A stretch of 64,000 bases of DNA from DATEKX01 sp963726785. GTDB taxonomy: Bacteria > Acidobacteriota > Blastocatellia > UBA7656. The first letter of the stretch is position 1. Each line of letters starts with the position of its first letter. Both the position numbers and the translations under genes were made by a program. Location: contig CAVSDJ010000002.1 of the NCBI GenBank assembly GCA_963726785.1, positions 62,001-126,000 on the forward strand. The letters run 5' to 3'. The notes below the pieces were generated by a model that saw only the letters and a program-made list of their open reading frames with translations, did not search any database and had not been told where the DNA came from. Shown piece after piece: positions 9,224 through 17,878 of this stretch.

Positions 9224-9279
9224 CCCGCGCGTAAGCAAGGGCGCAAGGCTTGCGCCCTTGCTTACGCGCGGGCTACTGA
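9217..9279. repeat. Perfect 31-bp inverted repeat, family B1
   Basis: Arms 9217-9247 and 9249-9279 are perfect reverse complements around a single base, with core TAGCCCGCGCGTAAGCAAGG. It overlaps the stop codon of the upstream dehydrogenase and lies between convergent genes, so it could act as a bidirectional terminator, though no T-run follows. Related, less perfect copies are at 27994-28050 and 57142-57194. Confidence 0.9.
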
Positions 9280-9298
9280 CCCTATCTGAGATTTCTTT

Positions 9299-9721
9299 CT
9301 ATCTGAGATTTCTGCCTCGCTCGATTCTGTTTCGCTTGCTCCGAGCGGTTGCTATTTTTGCTATCAGCGATAGAAATTGATCGAACTCGATAGGTTTCTG
9401 AGCAACGGCGACGGCCCCAAGCTCTTTAGCCTGGTTAAGATGGTTTTTATCAATCGCGCTCACGGCAACTATAGGTATGCTGTCAGTCCTGTCATCTTCT
9501 CTGATCATTTTGATGAGGCTCAACCCATCTACTTTAGGCATATTAATATCAGTCACGATCAAATCAGGCCGTTCATTCACCGCTTGATCATAAGCTTCTT
9601 CGCCGTCACCGGCTGTCATAACATCGAAACCTTCCATCTCGAACAGCATCGCAAGGGCAGAGCGGGTATCTACGTCGTCCTCGACTAATAATATTCTGTT
9701 TTTGCTTTCCTGAATCATCAT
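9299..9721 (-). CDS. Stand-alone response-regulator receiver domain protein
   Basis: A 140-residue CheY-like single receiver. Conserved positions are visible: the acidic pair 'LLVEDDVDTR' near residue 15, phospho-acceptor D58 in 'IVTDINMP', S88 in 'VAVSA' and K109 in 'AQKPIEF'. There is no output domain; a basic tail (RSKRNRIERGRNLR) ends the protein. It would act by phosphotransfer or protein contact. No cognate kinase is adjacent, so the pathway cannot be assigned. Confidence 0.9.
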   Translation of the reverse strand: MMIQESKNRILLVEDDVDTRSALAMLFEMEGFDVMTAGDGEEAYDQAVNERPDLIVTDINMPKVDGLSLIKMIREDDRTDSIPIVAVSAIDKNHLNQAKELGAVAVAQKPIEFDQFLSLIAKIATARSKRNRIERGRNLR

Positions 9722-9971
9722 TTACTCAATACGCATAAAAATTTAACTTCGTTCAAAACGCGCGTCGTAAAAAACTCATACGCAACACTTGAACAACTAT
9801 AGTTAGAGCAACCTCCGTGCCGTCGAAGCTCTTGAATGGTCAAATAGAATTCTTCCAGCAATAACAGCGGAAATTAACCGTAGCCGCTCACCTGCCGGGT
9901 AGAAATGACATACTGTGATGCAGCAGAGCGCCCGATTCTGTTACTAATTTTATATTTAGGCGGGTTATTGG

Positions 9972-10805
9972 TCAGGCGAACTCAAGCTCGACGGGGCAGG
10001 GAATTATTCCGGCCTCGTGTGCGCGCTCAAGCAGCAATCGAACGGCCTCGCGGCCACGCTCGCCGTAATCAATCGTATAGTCGTTGACGTACATTCCGAC
10101 GAATTTATCTGTGAGCCCTTCTTCCATCCCGCGACCATATTTCATTGAATGACGAACCGCCGTCTCGCGGTCTGAGAGACCATACTCGATTGATTCGCGC
10201 AGCAGGCGAGAGACTTTCGAGATAAGCTCAGGCCCAAGGGATTTCTTGATCGCATTGCCGCCGAGCGGCAGCGGAAGCCCCGTTTCGTTCATCCACCACT
10301 CGCCGAGGTCAATCACTTTATTGAAGCCGCGCGCTGAGTACGTCAACTGGCCTTCGTGAATCAGCAACCCCGCCGCGACCTCGCCGCGCTCGACCGCGTC
10401 CATGATCTGATCGAACGGAATCACAACAGTTTCAACATCACCCAGGCAAAGCCGCAGCGTCAGGTATGCGGTCGTCATCTTACCGGGCACTGCGATAGTC
10501 GTGCGGCGCACATCGTCTATGCTCATCGGCTCGCGCGCGATCACGAGCGGCCCATAGTTATCTCCCATTGACGCGCCCGAAGTCATCAGCGCGTACTGGT
10601 CGAGCACGTATGCATAGGCGTGAATCGAGATAGCCGTCACATCAAGCTCGGCCTGCATCGCGCGGCGATTGAGCGTCTCTATGTCTTCGATGATGTGGCG
10701 AAAGCTGAGACCCTCGGTCTCTATCTTATCCGTAGCGAGGGCGTAGAACATGAATGCGTCGTCAGGGTCTGGGCTGTGTCCGAGCGTGATTTCTCTTTTG
10801 TCCAT
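9972..10805 (-). CDS. mqnD: MqnD-family protein, probable 1,4-dihydroxy-6-naphthoate synthase
   Basis: A 277-residue member of the MqnA/MqnD fold (periplasmic-binding-protein-like, but without a signal peptide). The N-terminal 'LGHSPDPDDAFMFYALA' matches the family start, in a variant form of the classical SPCPNDTF. 'DVTAISIHAYAYV', 'YGPLVIARE' and 'GLLIHEGQLTY' follow the MqnD pattern, with the His of IHEGQ matching a conserved active-site residue. MqnD cleaves cyclic dehypoxanthinylfutalosine in the futalosine menaquinone pathway. The other mqn genes are not in the window, so the assignment rests on sequence pattern alone. Confidence 0.78.
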   Translation of the reverse strand: MDKREITLGHSPDPDDAFMFYALATDKIETEGLSFRHIIEDIETLNRRAMQAELDVTAISIHAYAYVLDQYALMTSGASMGDNYGPLVIAREPMSIDDVRRTTIAVPGKMTTAYLTLRLCLGDVETVVIPFDQIMDAVERGEVAAGLLIHEGQLTYSARGFNKVIDLGEWWMNETGLPLPLGGNAIKKSLGPELISKVSRLLRESIEYGLSDRETAVRHSMKYGRGMEEGLTDKFVGMYVNDYTIDYGERGREAVRLLLERAHEAGIIPCPVELEFA

Positions 10806-10902
10806 TTAACTATCCGGTGCTCCTTAATTAAGAAAGTAACGATTCAAAATTCATAGAGCAAGCTCTGAATGCCATTGAGTTTTCTGAAAAGAAGCCTGTT
10901 CA

Positions 10903-10990
10903 CCGCAGAGGCGCAGAGTACGCAGAGGGGGCGCAGAGATGATAAAGAGTTTTTCTCTGCGTAAACTCTGCGTCCTCTGCGCCTCTGCGG
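10903..10990. repeat. Inverted repeat, CCGCAGAGGCGCAGAG family (A1)
   Basis: The left arm CCGCAGAGGCGCAGAG with further CGCAGAG units pairs with the right arm CTCTGCGCCTCTGCGG. The centre is a short AT-rich loop. Together with 11061-11148 it fills most of the 358-nt gap before eno. Other copies are at 27944-28086, 39303-39420 (variant) and 49481-49573. Confidence 0.85.
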
Positions 10991-11060
10991 GAATCTTCAG
11001 GTTCGGGCGGCAACCTTTCGCAAGCTTACGCGGCTGAGTTATACTTGCCGGTCAATTTCA

Positions 11061-11148
11061 GAAGAAACGATGAATGCGGAATTATGAATGATGAACGGAA
11101 GAGAGGTTCTTAATTCATCATTCATAATTCATAGTTCATTATTTCTTC
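11061..11148. repeat. Inverted repeat, ATGAATGATGAA family (C2)
   Basis: Palindrome directly upstream of eno. The left part contains ATTATGAATGATGAAC and the right part TTCATCATTCATAATTCAT, with outer GAAGAAA/TTTCTTC. It ends about 15 nt before the eno start and next to its Shine-Dalgarno, so it would lie in the 5' leader if transcription starts upstream. Confidence 0.8.
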
Positions 11149-11163
11149 GGGAGGCTTGATCGA

Positions 11164-12495
11164 ATGACGATTATCGAACGAGTGAACGCGCGCGAGATTC
11201 TGGATTCGCGCGGCAACCCAACAGTTGAAGCCGAAATCACGCTTGCGAGCGGAATCATAGGTCGCGCGGCTGTGCCTTCGGGCGCTTCGACGGGCGAGAA
11301 TGAAGCCCTTGAGTTGCGCGACAACGACAAGAAGCGTTACGGCGGCAAGGGCGTGTTGAAAGCCGTCAACAACATCAACACCACCATCGCGAAAATAGTG
11401 ACGGGCCGCGATGCGCTGATGCAATCGGACGTTGATCTGGCAATGATCGCAGCCGATGGCACTACGAACAAAAGAAAGCTCGGCGCTAATGCGATACTTG
11501 CCGTATCGCTTGCGACTGCGCGCGCGGCGGCTGATGCCGTAGGCTTGCCGCTCTACGCATATCTCGGCGGCGTTGGAGCGCGAACTCTGCCCGTGCCTTT
11601 TATGAATATAATCAACGGCGGCGCGCACGCGGACAACAACGTTGACTTTCAGGAGTTCATGATCGTGCCCGCTGGCTTTGCGAATTTTTCGGAATCACTG
11701 CGCGCAGGCGTCGAAGTCTTTCACGCCCTCAAAGCAGTGCTGAAAAAACGAGGACATTCGACTTCCGTTGGCGACGAAGGCGGATTCGCTCCGAACCTCA
11801 AATCAAATGACGAAGCGATTGAAGCGATTCTCGAAGCCATCGGTCAGGCCGGATACAAAACGGGCGAGCAGATAGCTCTGGCGCTCGACGCGGCGGCGAG
11901 CGAGTTCTATACAGGCGACAGCTACGTGTTCAAGAAATCGAGCGGCGCGCGCAAAACGTCGGACGAGATGATTGCGCTCTATGCGAACTGGGTGAATCAA
12001 TACCCGATAGTTTCCATCGAAGACGGACTCGGCGAATCGGATTGGAAAGGATGGGCGGCGCTGACAAAAGAGCTTGGCGAGCGGGTGCAGCTTGTAGGCG
12101 ATGACCTGTTCGTTACAAACGTTGAATATCTTTCGCGCGGCATAAAAGAAAAGGCCGCGAACTCGATTCTAGTGAAGGTCAATCAAATCGGGTCGCTGAC
12201 AGAAACGATGGACACGATTGAGATGGCAAAGACGCATAACTACACGTCCGTGATTTCGCATCGTTCGGGCGAGACCGAAGACACTTTCATCGCAGACCTT
12301 GCGGTTGCGACCAGCGCCGGGCAGATCAAGACGGGTTCTGCCAGCCGCACAGACCGGGTTGCGAAGTACAATCAGTTGCTTCGCATCGAAGAGGAACTTG
12401 GGCAGGCTGCGCGCTTCGCAGGTTTTTCTGCGTTCACCAGCACACGCGTAGCCGAGCGATTCGCCAAAAATGCGCGCGAGGCCGCGAAGAAGTAG
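11164..12495 (+). CDS. eno: Enolase
   Basis: A 443-residue enolase converting 2-phosphoglycerate to phosphoenolpyruvate. Family motifs are complete: 'ILDSRGNPTVEAE', the mobile loop 'SGASTGENEALELRD', the metal/catalytic 'VGDEGGFAPN', 'IEDGLGESDW', 'LVGDDLFVTN', catalytic Lys in 'LVKVNQIGSLTET', and the signature 'SHRSGETEDTFIADLAV'. Length is slightly above the usual ~430. GGGAGG lies about 9 nt upstream of the ATG. The stop is 9 nt before the rsgA start, so enolase and rsgA are probably co-transcribed. Confidence 0.97.
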   Translation: MTIIERVNAREILDSRGNPTVEAEITLASGIIGRAAVPSGASTGENEALELRDNDKKRYGGKGVLKAVNNINTTIAKIVTGRDALMQSDVDLAMIAADGTTNKRKLGANAILAVSLATARAAADAVGLPLYAYLGGVGARTLPVPFMNIINGGAHADNNVDFQEFMIVPAGFANFSESLRAGVEVFHALKAVLKKRGHSTSVGDEGGFAPNLKSNDEAIEAILEAIGQAGYKTGEQIALALDAAASEFYTGDSYVFKKSSGARKTSDEMIALYANWVNQYPIVSIEDGLGESDWKGWAALTKELGERVQLVGDDLFVTNVEYLSRGIKEKAANSILVKVNQIGSLTETMDTIEMAKTHNYTSVISHRSGETEDTFIADLAVATSAGQIKTGSASRTDRVAKYNQLLRIEEELGQAARFAGFSAFTSTRVAERFAKNAREAAKK

Positions 12496-12504
12496 ATTGG
12501 TTTT

Positions 12505-13580
12505 ATGTACGACCTGAAGACTTCTCGGCTGGAATTCCCATTTTTGAAAAAGAGTTCGAGCCTTACCGCGATCAAGGTTACGAGGCCGCGCGAGTCGCGC
12601 TCGAATATCAGGGGCTTTATCGAGTCTTTGCCGAACGCGATGAATTTCTCGCAGAGGTATCGGGTAAAGTTCGCTACGAGGCCAGCGAGCGCGCAGATTT
12701 TCCGGCGGTCGGCGACTGGGTAGCGATAACCAAAATTCCGAACGAGAAGAAAGCCACGATTCATCTGATCCTGAAGCGAACGAGCAAGTTCTCAAGAAAA
12801 GCTGCGGGCGAAACCACCGAAGAACAGATCCTTGCTACAAACATTGACACGGTTTTTCTGGTAGTCGGGTTAGATCAAAACTACAACCTTCGGCGAATCG
12901 AGCGTTATCTGGTGCTCGCCTTCGAGAGCGGCGCGCGACCTGTCATCATCCTCAGCAAAGCAGACCTCTCGGACGCGGTCGAAGATCGCATAAGCGAAGT
13001 CGAAGCCGTCGCGCTCGGCACTCCCGTTCACGCCATCAGCGCGAAAAAAGAAGAAGGGCTTGAACCGCTCGACCAATATTTCGGCACAGGTCTGACGGTC
13101 GCGTTTCTAGGTTCAAGCGGCGTCGGCAAATCAACACTCATCAACCGATTGTTGAAAGAGGAACGACAGAAGGTTCAAGAAGTAAGAGAAGAAGACAGCA
13201 AAGGCCGTCACACGACTGTTCATCGCGAGTTGATAGTTCTGCCGCGCGGCGGCTTACTGATAGACACGCCCGGCATGCGCGAATTGCAACTGTGGGATGT
13301 GAGCGACGGGTTGACCGACAGCTTCTCTGACATCGAAGAGCTTGCCGCACAGTGTCGATTCGGCGATTGCGCGCACACGACAGAGCCGGGCTGCGCTGTG
13401 AAAGCGGCAATCACAGACGGCACGATCAATGCGAACCGGCTTGAGAATTACAAGAAGATTCAAAAGGAACGGGATTTTCTGAATACGCGGCAGGACACGC
13501 GCGCTCAGTTGAACAAAAAAGCGAGAGATAAAAAGATTCACAAGGCGATGAATCGCATGAAACGCGCAGAGGATGATTGA
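12505..13580 (+). CDS. rsgA: Ribosome small-subunit-dependent GTPase A, 5' end frameshifted
   Basis: RsgA is a circularly permuted GTPase assisting late 30S maturation. From about 12546 one open frame encodes the OB-fold ('DFPAVGDWVAI'), then G4 'LSKADL', G1 'GSSGVGKSTLINRL', G3 'DTPGMREL', and the zinc knuckle 'CRFGDCAHTTEPGC'. That frame has no ATG, GTG or TTG before the GTG at 12912, which would delete the OB-fold. The family N-terminus is recovered from ATG 12505 as MYDLKT, then LGWNSHF one frame on, then EKEFEPYRDQGYEAARVA in the main frame. This implies one extra base at 12521-12523 and one in the T-run 12541-12545. Real lesions or assembly indels are both possible. The stop overlaps the next start by 1 nt. 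Confidence 0.85.
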
Positions 13581-14170
13581 TGGCAAGCCACGCAGAAGTA
13601 GCAACAAGGGCAAAGACAAATCCGCGTGTGCTTGATATTGGCTGCGGCACGAACAAAGTGCCGGGCGCAGTCGGCATGGACGTGAATCCGCGCACTGCGG
13701 CTGACGTGATTCACGACCTGGATGATCTGCCTTATCCGTTTGCCGATGACGAGTTCGATGAAGTCATCGGTCGCCACGTCATCGAACACGTGCGCGACCC
13801 GATGGCCGTGATGTCAGAGCTTCATCGCATCACGCGCGCGGGCGGACTGGTAAAGCTCGTCGCGCCGCATTGGACGAATCCCGATTTTGCGACTGATCTG
13901 ACGCATCGCAATCACCTGAACAGCTATTCGTTTCGCAACCTGACGGATGACCGCGCAGTCTTTCCTTTCTATACGAATGTGCGGTTTCGCCAGCTAACGG
14001 CGCGCGTGACGATTTTGAATCTTTGGAAGCTGACGGGCCTCGAATACTTGATCAACCTCGATAATCGCTTTCCGCGACTCAGGTTCATTCGCAAATTCTG
14101 GGAACAGTACTTGAACGCCGTGATGCGAGGCAAGGAGATTTATTTCGAGCTTGAAGTCATTAAACATTAA
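13580..14170 (+). CDS. Class I SAM-dependent methyltransferase
   Basis: A 196-residue methyltransferase. Motif I is 'VLDIGCGTNKVPGAVGMDVNP', followed by an Asp-rich 'HDLDDLPYPFADDEFDEVIG' segment and 'HVIEHVRDPMAVMSELHRI', the usual pattern of small-molecule or lipid-type Rossmann methyltransferases. The ATG overlaps the rsgA stop (TGATG), so the genes are translationally linked. The substrate is unknown. Confidence 0.85.
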   Translation: MASHAEVATRAKTNPRVLDIGCGTNKVPGAVGMDVNPRTAADVIHDLDDLPYPFADDEFDEVIGRHVIEHVRDPMAVMSELHRITRAGGLVKLVAPHWTNPDFATDLTHRNHLNSYSFRNLTDDRAVFPFYTNVRFRQLTARVTILNLWKLTGLEYLINLDNRFPRLRFIRKFWEQYLNAVMRGKEIYFELEVIKH

Positions 14171-14184
14171 TCTCAGAAGCTGTT

Positions 14185-14346
14185 ATAGCAGTCCCGTTAG
14201 GGACGACCTGTCTATAGTATCTGTGGGATAGAAAAGTTCTGTAGCTCCGTAGGAGCGACCTATCATTGAAGAACAGGTCGCTCCTACGAAGCTACAGAAA
14301 ATATTCAGCCTTCTTCAACTATAGACAGGTCGCTCCTACGGAGCTT
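14185..14346. repeat. Nested inverted repeat, GTAGGAGCGACCTGTC family (D1)
   Basis: A two-layer palindrome. The inner hairpin has arms at 14237-14261 and 14275-14299 (TTCTGTAGCTCCGTAGGAGC against its complement). The outer arms contain ACCTGTCTATAG (14206-14217) and CTATAGACAGGT (14319-14330). One outer end reads AGTCCCGTTAGGGACGAC instead of the CTCCGTAGGAGCGAC form. A second copy is at 26426-26583. It fills the gap before gpmI. Confidence 0.85.
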
Positions 14347-14401
14347 CTTCTAAAACAGTTTCTGAAATTTCAGATTTGAGATTCTTTGGGGAGAAAGCGA
14401 T

Positions 14402-15961
14402 TTGGTCAAAGTAAACAACACGCCGCTTGTGCTGATAGTGCTTGACGGCTTCGGATACTCGCCTCGATTCGAAGGCAACGCTATCCGGCTGGCCGAGACT
14501 CCGCACTTCGATGATTGGTTCGCGAATTATCCCAACACTCTGATCGAAGCATCGGGCAAAGCGGTCGGTTTGCAACCGGGTCAGATGGGCAACAGCGAAG
14601 TCGGTCATCTCAACATCGGCGCGGGCCGCGTCGTGCGAATGGACATCTCGCGCATTGATCACGCAATCGAGACCGGAGAGTTTTTCAAGAACGCGGAACT
14701 GGTCGCGGCGATGGATCACGCGAAGATGAATAACTCGTCGCTTCATCTTATTGGACTGGTCTCGCACGGCGGCGTGCATTCGTGGCACGAGCACCTGTAT
14801 GCGTTGCTCAGGATGGCTCGCCAGCGCAACGTCGAACGCACATTCGTTCACGCATTCTTAGATGGCCGCGACACTGCGCCCGATTCCGGCGCGAGCTTCG
14901 TCACAGAGCTTCTCGAAAAAATGAATGAGTACGGCGTAGGGCGCATCGCATCATTAGTGGGTCGCTACTACGCTATGGATCGCGACAAGCGATGGGAGCG
15001 GACAGAGCAAGCTTATCGCCTGCTGCGATACGGCGAAGGCCGCCCGCATCTCGACCCTGTTCAGGCGATGATCGAATCTTACAAAGAAGGCGTGACGGAT
15101 GAATTCGTTAAACCCATCGTGATAGTCGGCGAAGACAAAAGTCCCGTAGCGACAATCGAAGACGGCGATAGCGTGATCTTTTTTAACTATCGCGCAGACC
15201 GCGCGCGTCAACTCACGCGCGCATTCACAGAAGAAAATTTCACGGGATTTGATCGCGGCCCTCGACCAGGCATTCGCTTCACTTGCATGACTCAATATGA
15301 CAGCACATTCCCGCTGCCCGTTGCGTTCAAACCAGAACATCAGGACGAGATATTAGCGGACGTTTTCGCAGCATGTGGATTGAGAAATCTTCGCATAGCC
15401 GAGACTGAAAAGTACGCGCATGTGACCTTCTTTTTTAATGGTGGCGTGGAAGCGGAGTTTCCCGGCGAGAAGCGCATATTGATTCCTTCGCCGAAGGTTG
15501 CGACTTACGATTTAATGCCTGAGATGAGCGCCGATTCGATCACCGACGAAGTGATAAAGCAAATAGAGAGCGGCGAATTTGAAGCGGTGATTATGAACTA
15601 CGCCAACCCCGATATGGTAGGTCACACGGGGCAACTCAAAGCGACGATAAAAGCGATTGAAGTAGTAGATAGAGATTTAGGGCGAGTGGTTGATGCGGTT
15701 CGCGCGCTCGGCGGGACCGTGATTATCACAGCCGATCACGGCAACGCCGAGCAGATGATTGATCCCGTGACCGGACAGATATTCACTGCGCACACGACGA
15801 ACCCTGTGCCGATAATTTTGATAAGCGATTACCAAGGCCGTTTGCGTGAAGGCGGAGCCTTGAAAGACGTTGCGCCAACCGTGCTTGGACTTCTCGGTCT
15901 GCCAAAGCCCGCGCAGATGACAGGCGAAGATTTGACAGTTATAAATAATAAAGGAGAGTAA
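14402..15961 (+). CDS. gpmI: 2,3-bisphosphoglycerate-independent phosphoglycerate mutase
   Basis: A 519-residue manganese-dependent phosphoglycerate mutase interconverting 3- and 2-phosphoglycerate, the step before enolase. The alkaline-phosphatase-like metal site and phospho-serine are visible: 'LIVLDGFGYSP' near residue 11, 'QMGNSEVGHLNIGAGR' with S65 as the phosphorylated serine, 'HAFLDGRDTAPDSG', 'NYRADRARQLTRA', 'MNYANPDMVGHTG' and 'ITADHGNAEQM'. The start is a TTG at 14402 with GGGGAG about 10 nt upstream. The TAA stop shares one base with the ychF ATG. Its separation from eno by about 2 kb is consistent with a loose glycolytic neighbourhood. Confidence 0.96.
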   Translation: MVKVNNTPLVLIVLDGFGYSPRFEGNAIRLAETPHFDDWFANYPNTLIEASGKAVGLQPGQMGNSEVGHLNIGAGRVVRMDISRIDHAIETGEFFKNAELVAAMDHAKMNNSSLHLIGLVSHGGVHSWHEHLYALLRMARQRNVERTFVHAFLDGRDTAPDSGASFVTELLEKMNEYGVGRIASLVGRYYAMDRDKRWERTEQAYRLLRYGEGRPHLDPVQAMIESYKEGVTDEFVKPIVIVGEDKSPVATIEDGDSVIFFNYRADRARQLTRAFTEENFTGFDRGPRPGIRFTCMTQYDSTFPLPVAFKPEHQDEILADVFAACGLRNLRIAETEKYAHVTFFFNGGVEAEFPGEKRILIPSPKVATYDLMPEMSADSITDEVIKQIESGEFEAVIMNYANPDMVGHTGQLKATIKAIEVVDRDLGRVVDAVRALGGTVIITADHGNAEQMIDPVTGQIFTAHTTNPVPIILISDYQGRLREGGALKDVAPTVLGLLGLPKPAQMTGEDLTVINNKGE

Positions 15962-17022
15962 TGAAAGTAGGACTTGTAGGTTTTGCCGGGTCGGGCAAGA
16001 CGACCATATTTAACACGCTCACGGGCCTTACGGCGGAAGTCGGCGGATACGGCGCGAAAGAGAAAGCTAATGTCGGCGTCATCAAAGTGCCTGACCCTCG
16101 CGTTGATGAACTCGCCAAGCTCTTCAATCCTAAGAAGAAGACTTTTGCCGAAATCAGCTTCGTTGACGTTGCAGGGCCGCAGGCGGATCAAGCAGAGCGC
16201 GCAGAATCGGGGCTTGACCCGAAACTCGTTCAACACATGCGCGAAGCGGACGCGCTTGTTCACGTAGTGCGCGCATTCGATAATCCGATGCTGCTCCAGG
16301 AAGCAGACCCCGCGCGCGACATACGCGCTTTCGACGACGAGTTGATACTCACAGACCTGGTGCAGATCGAAAACCGCATTCAACGGCTCAAGAAAGAGAA
16401 GGACAAAGACCGCGAGGCCGATTTGATGCAGCGGCTTAAAACAGCGCTCGAAGAAGAACGCCTTCTGCGCGACCTTGAACTCGCGCCCGAAGAATTGATG
16501 ATGATCGCTGGCTTTCGCTTCCTTAGCCTCAAGCCTCTTCTGTTGCTGCTCAACGTAGGCGAAGGCAGCGCGGCAAACGAGCCGCCCGCCGATATAATCG
16601 AGCTTGCGAAGGCGAAAGGCTTGAGCGTGATTGCTATGTCGGGCAAAGTCGAGATGGAAATAGCCCAGCTTGAAATGGAAGAGCAGCGCGAGTTCCTTCA
16701 AGACCTCGGCATCAATGAGCCTGCGCGCGACCGTTTCATACGAGCCGCATATCAGCTTCTCGACCTGATCAGCTTTTTGACTTCGGGCGAAGACGAGTGC
16801 CGCGCGTGGTCAATCAAGCGCGGCACGCATGCACAAAAAGCTGCCGGTGTGATTCATTCCGACATCGAGCGCGGGTTCATTCGCGCAGAAGTCGTCAGAT
16901 TTGAAGACTTGATCGCGCTCGGAAGCGAAGCAAAATGCCGCGAGCAGGGCAAGCTTCGCCTCGAAGGCAAAGAATACACAGTGCAAGACGGCGATGTGAT
17001 TCACTTCAGGTTCAACGTCTAA
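15961..17022 (+). CDS. ychF: YchF-like GTPase/ATPase with TGS domain
   Basis: A 353-residue OBG-superfamily protein with the YchF layout: a P-loop domain, a coiled-coil insertion (about residues 135-180, 'RIQRLKKEKDKDREAD') and a C-terminal TGS domain. The C-terminus carries the YchF signature 'CRAWSIKRGTHAQKAAGVIHSDIERGFIRAEV' (given as family context, residues about 280-311) and ends 'VQDGDVIHFRFNV'. The N-terminus is divergent: G1 reads 'GFAGSGKTTIFN' rather than GLPNVGKST, and G3 'DVAGPQ' rather than DIAGLV. An N-x-x-E motif ('LNVGEG') replaces NKxD, as in YchF. It is linked by 1-nt overlaps to gpmI and the HAD gene. Confidence 0.85.
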   Translation: MKVGLVGFAGSGKTTIFNTLTGLTAEVGGYGAKEKANVGVIKVPDPRVDELAKLFNPKKKTFAEISFVDVAGPQADQAERAESGLDPKLVQHMREADALVHVVRAFDNPMLLQEADPARDIRAFDDELILTDLVQIENRIQRLKKEKDKDREADLMQRLKTALEEERLLRDLELAPEELMMIAGFRFLSLKPLLLLLNVGEGSAANEPPADIIELAKAKGLSVIAMSGKVEMEIAQLEMEEQREFLQDLGINEPARDRFIRAAYQLLDLISFLTSGEDECRAWSIKRGTHAQKAAGVIHSDIERGFIRAEVVRFEDLIALGSEAKCREQGKLRLEGKEYTVQDGDVIHFRFNV

Positions 17023-17732
17023 TGACTTCTGACCTCCGAATAATTCTGTTCGACATAGATGGCACGTTAATAAATGCAGTGCGCAGGCCGGAGTATCGCG
17101 GGCGCATTCGCAGCATGCTCGAAGACGTGTTCGGCACGTGTGGGCGAATCTCAGAGGTTGATTTCGGCGGCAAAACTGATCTTGCAATCTACCGCGAGGC
17201 GCTTGAGTGCGAAGGCGTGACCCCCAATCAGATACGCGAGCGGCTGCCGCTGATGGAATCGCGTATGGTCGCGCTACTCGAAGAGATGGCTTCGACAGGC
17301 GAAGTCTATCGTCTCTGCGCGGGCGTGCGCGAATTGCTCGATGTTCTGGCCGGTGATTCCCGATTCGTGACGAGCTTGCTTACGGGCAACGTCGAGCGGC
17401 TTGCAGAAGCGAAACTGCGCGTTGCCAGGATTAATCATTATTTCCAAAAACGCGGAGCGTTCGGAAGCGACGCCGAAGAGCGCGACCACCTGCCTGCGAT
17501 TGCTGCCGAGAGAATCAACGAACATATCGGCCTAACCCTCGCGCCTGAGAATTTCATCATAGTAGGCGACACGCCGCGCGACATAAAATGCGCGCGGCAC
17601 TTTGGCGCGCGAGTCCTGGCAGTCGCTTCGGGCCAGCACACCGTCGAGCAGTTGAAAGCTCATGCGCCCGACGCGCTGTTGGAAGATTTGAGCGATACGG
17701 AATCGGTTATAAACCTCCTGGCCGAAATATAA
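17022..17732 (+). CDS. HAD-family hydrolase, phosphoglycolate-phosphatase-like
   Basis: A 236-residue haloacid-dehalogenase-family phosphatase. Motif I is 'ILFDIDGTLI' with the two catalytic Asp, motif II is 'LLTGN' and motif III/IV is 'FIIVGDTPRDIKCARHFGA'. An alpha-helical cap separates motifs I and II (subclass I). The ATG overlaps the ychF stop (TAATG); an earlier in-frame ATG at 16935 would lie deep in ychF and is rejected. The substrate is not predictable; phosphoglycolate or a nucleotide monophosphate would be typical. Confidence 0.87.
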   Translation: MTSDLRIILFDIDGTLINAVRRPEYRGRIRSMLEDVFGTCGRISEVDFGGKTDLAIYREALECEGVTPNQIRERLPLMESRMVALLEEMASTGEVYRLCAGVRELLDVLAGDSRFVTSLLTGNVERLAEAKLRVARINHYFQKRGAFGSDAEERDHLPAIAAERINEHIGLTLAPENFIIVGDTPRDIKCARHFGARVLAVASGQHTVEQLKAHAPDALLEDLSDTESVINLLAEI

Positions 17733-17878
17733 TAATATTGGTTTTGTTGAAATCCGGTTGGTGATAAAATCCCCGCCAGCAATCAGTCCATTCACGATGG
17801 GGGAATGGATTGAACGACACGGAACCGACTCTGTCGTAAATACGCCTGCAACTAAGGAAGCATCGCGTGAGGGGTGAC

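Noticed and set aside
12912..13580. ORF starting at GTG 12912 as the complete rsgA gene
   Set aside because: It would begin in the middle of a conserved domain and lose the OB-fold that is clearly encoded upstream in the same frame.
15829..16701. 290-codon minus-strand ORF
   Set aside because: Antisense to gpmI and ychF, which have full motif sets; no domain in the shadow frame.
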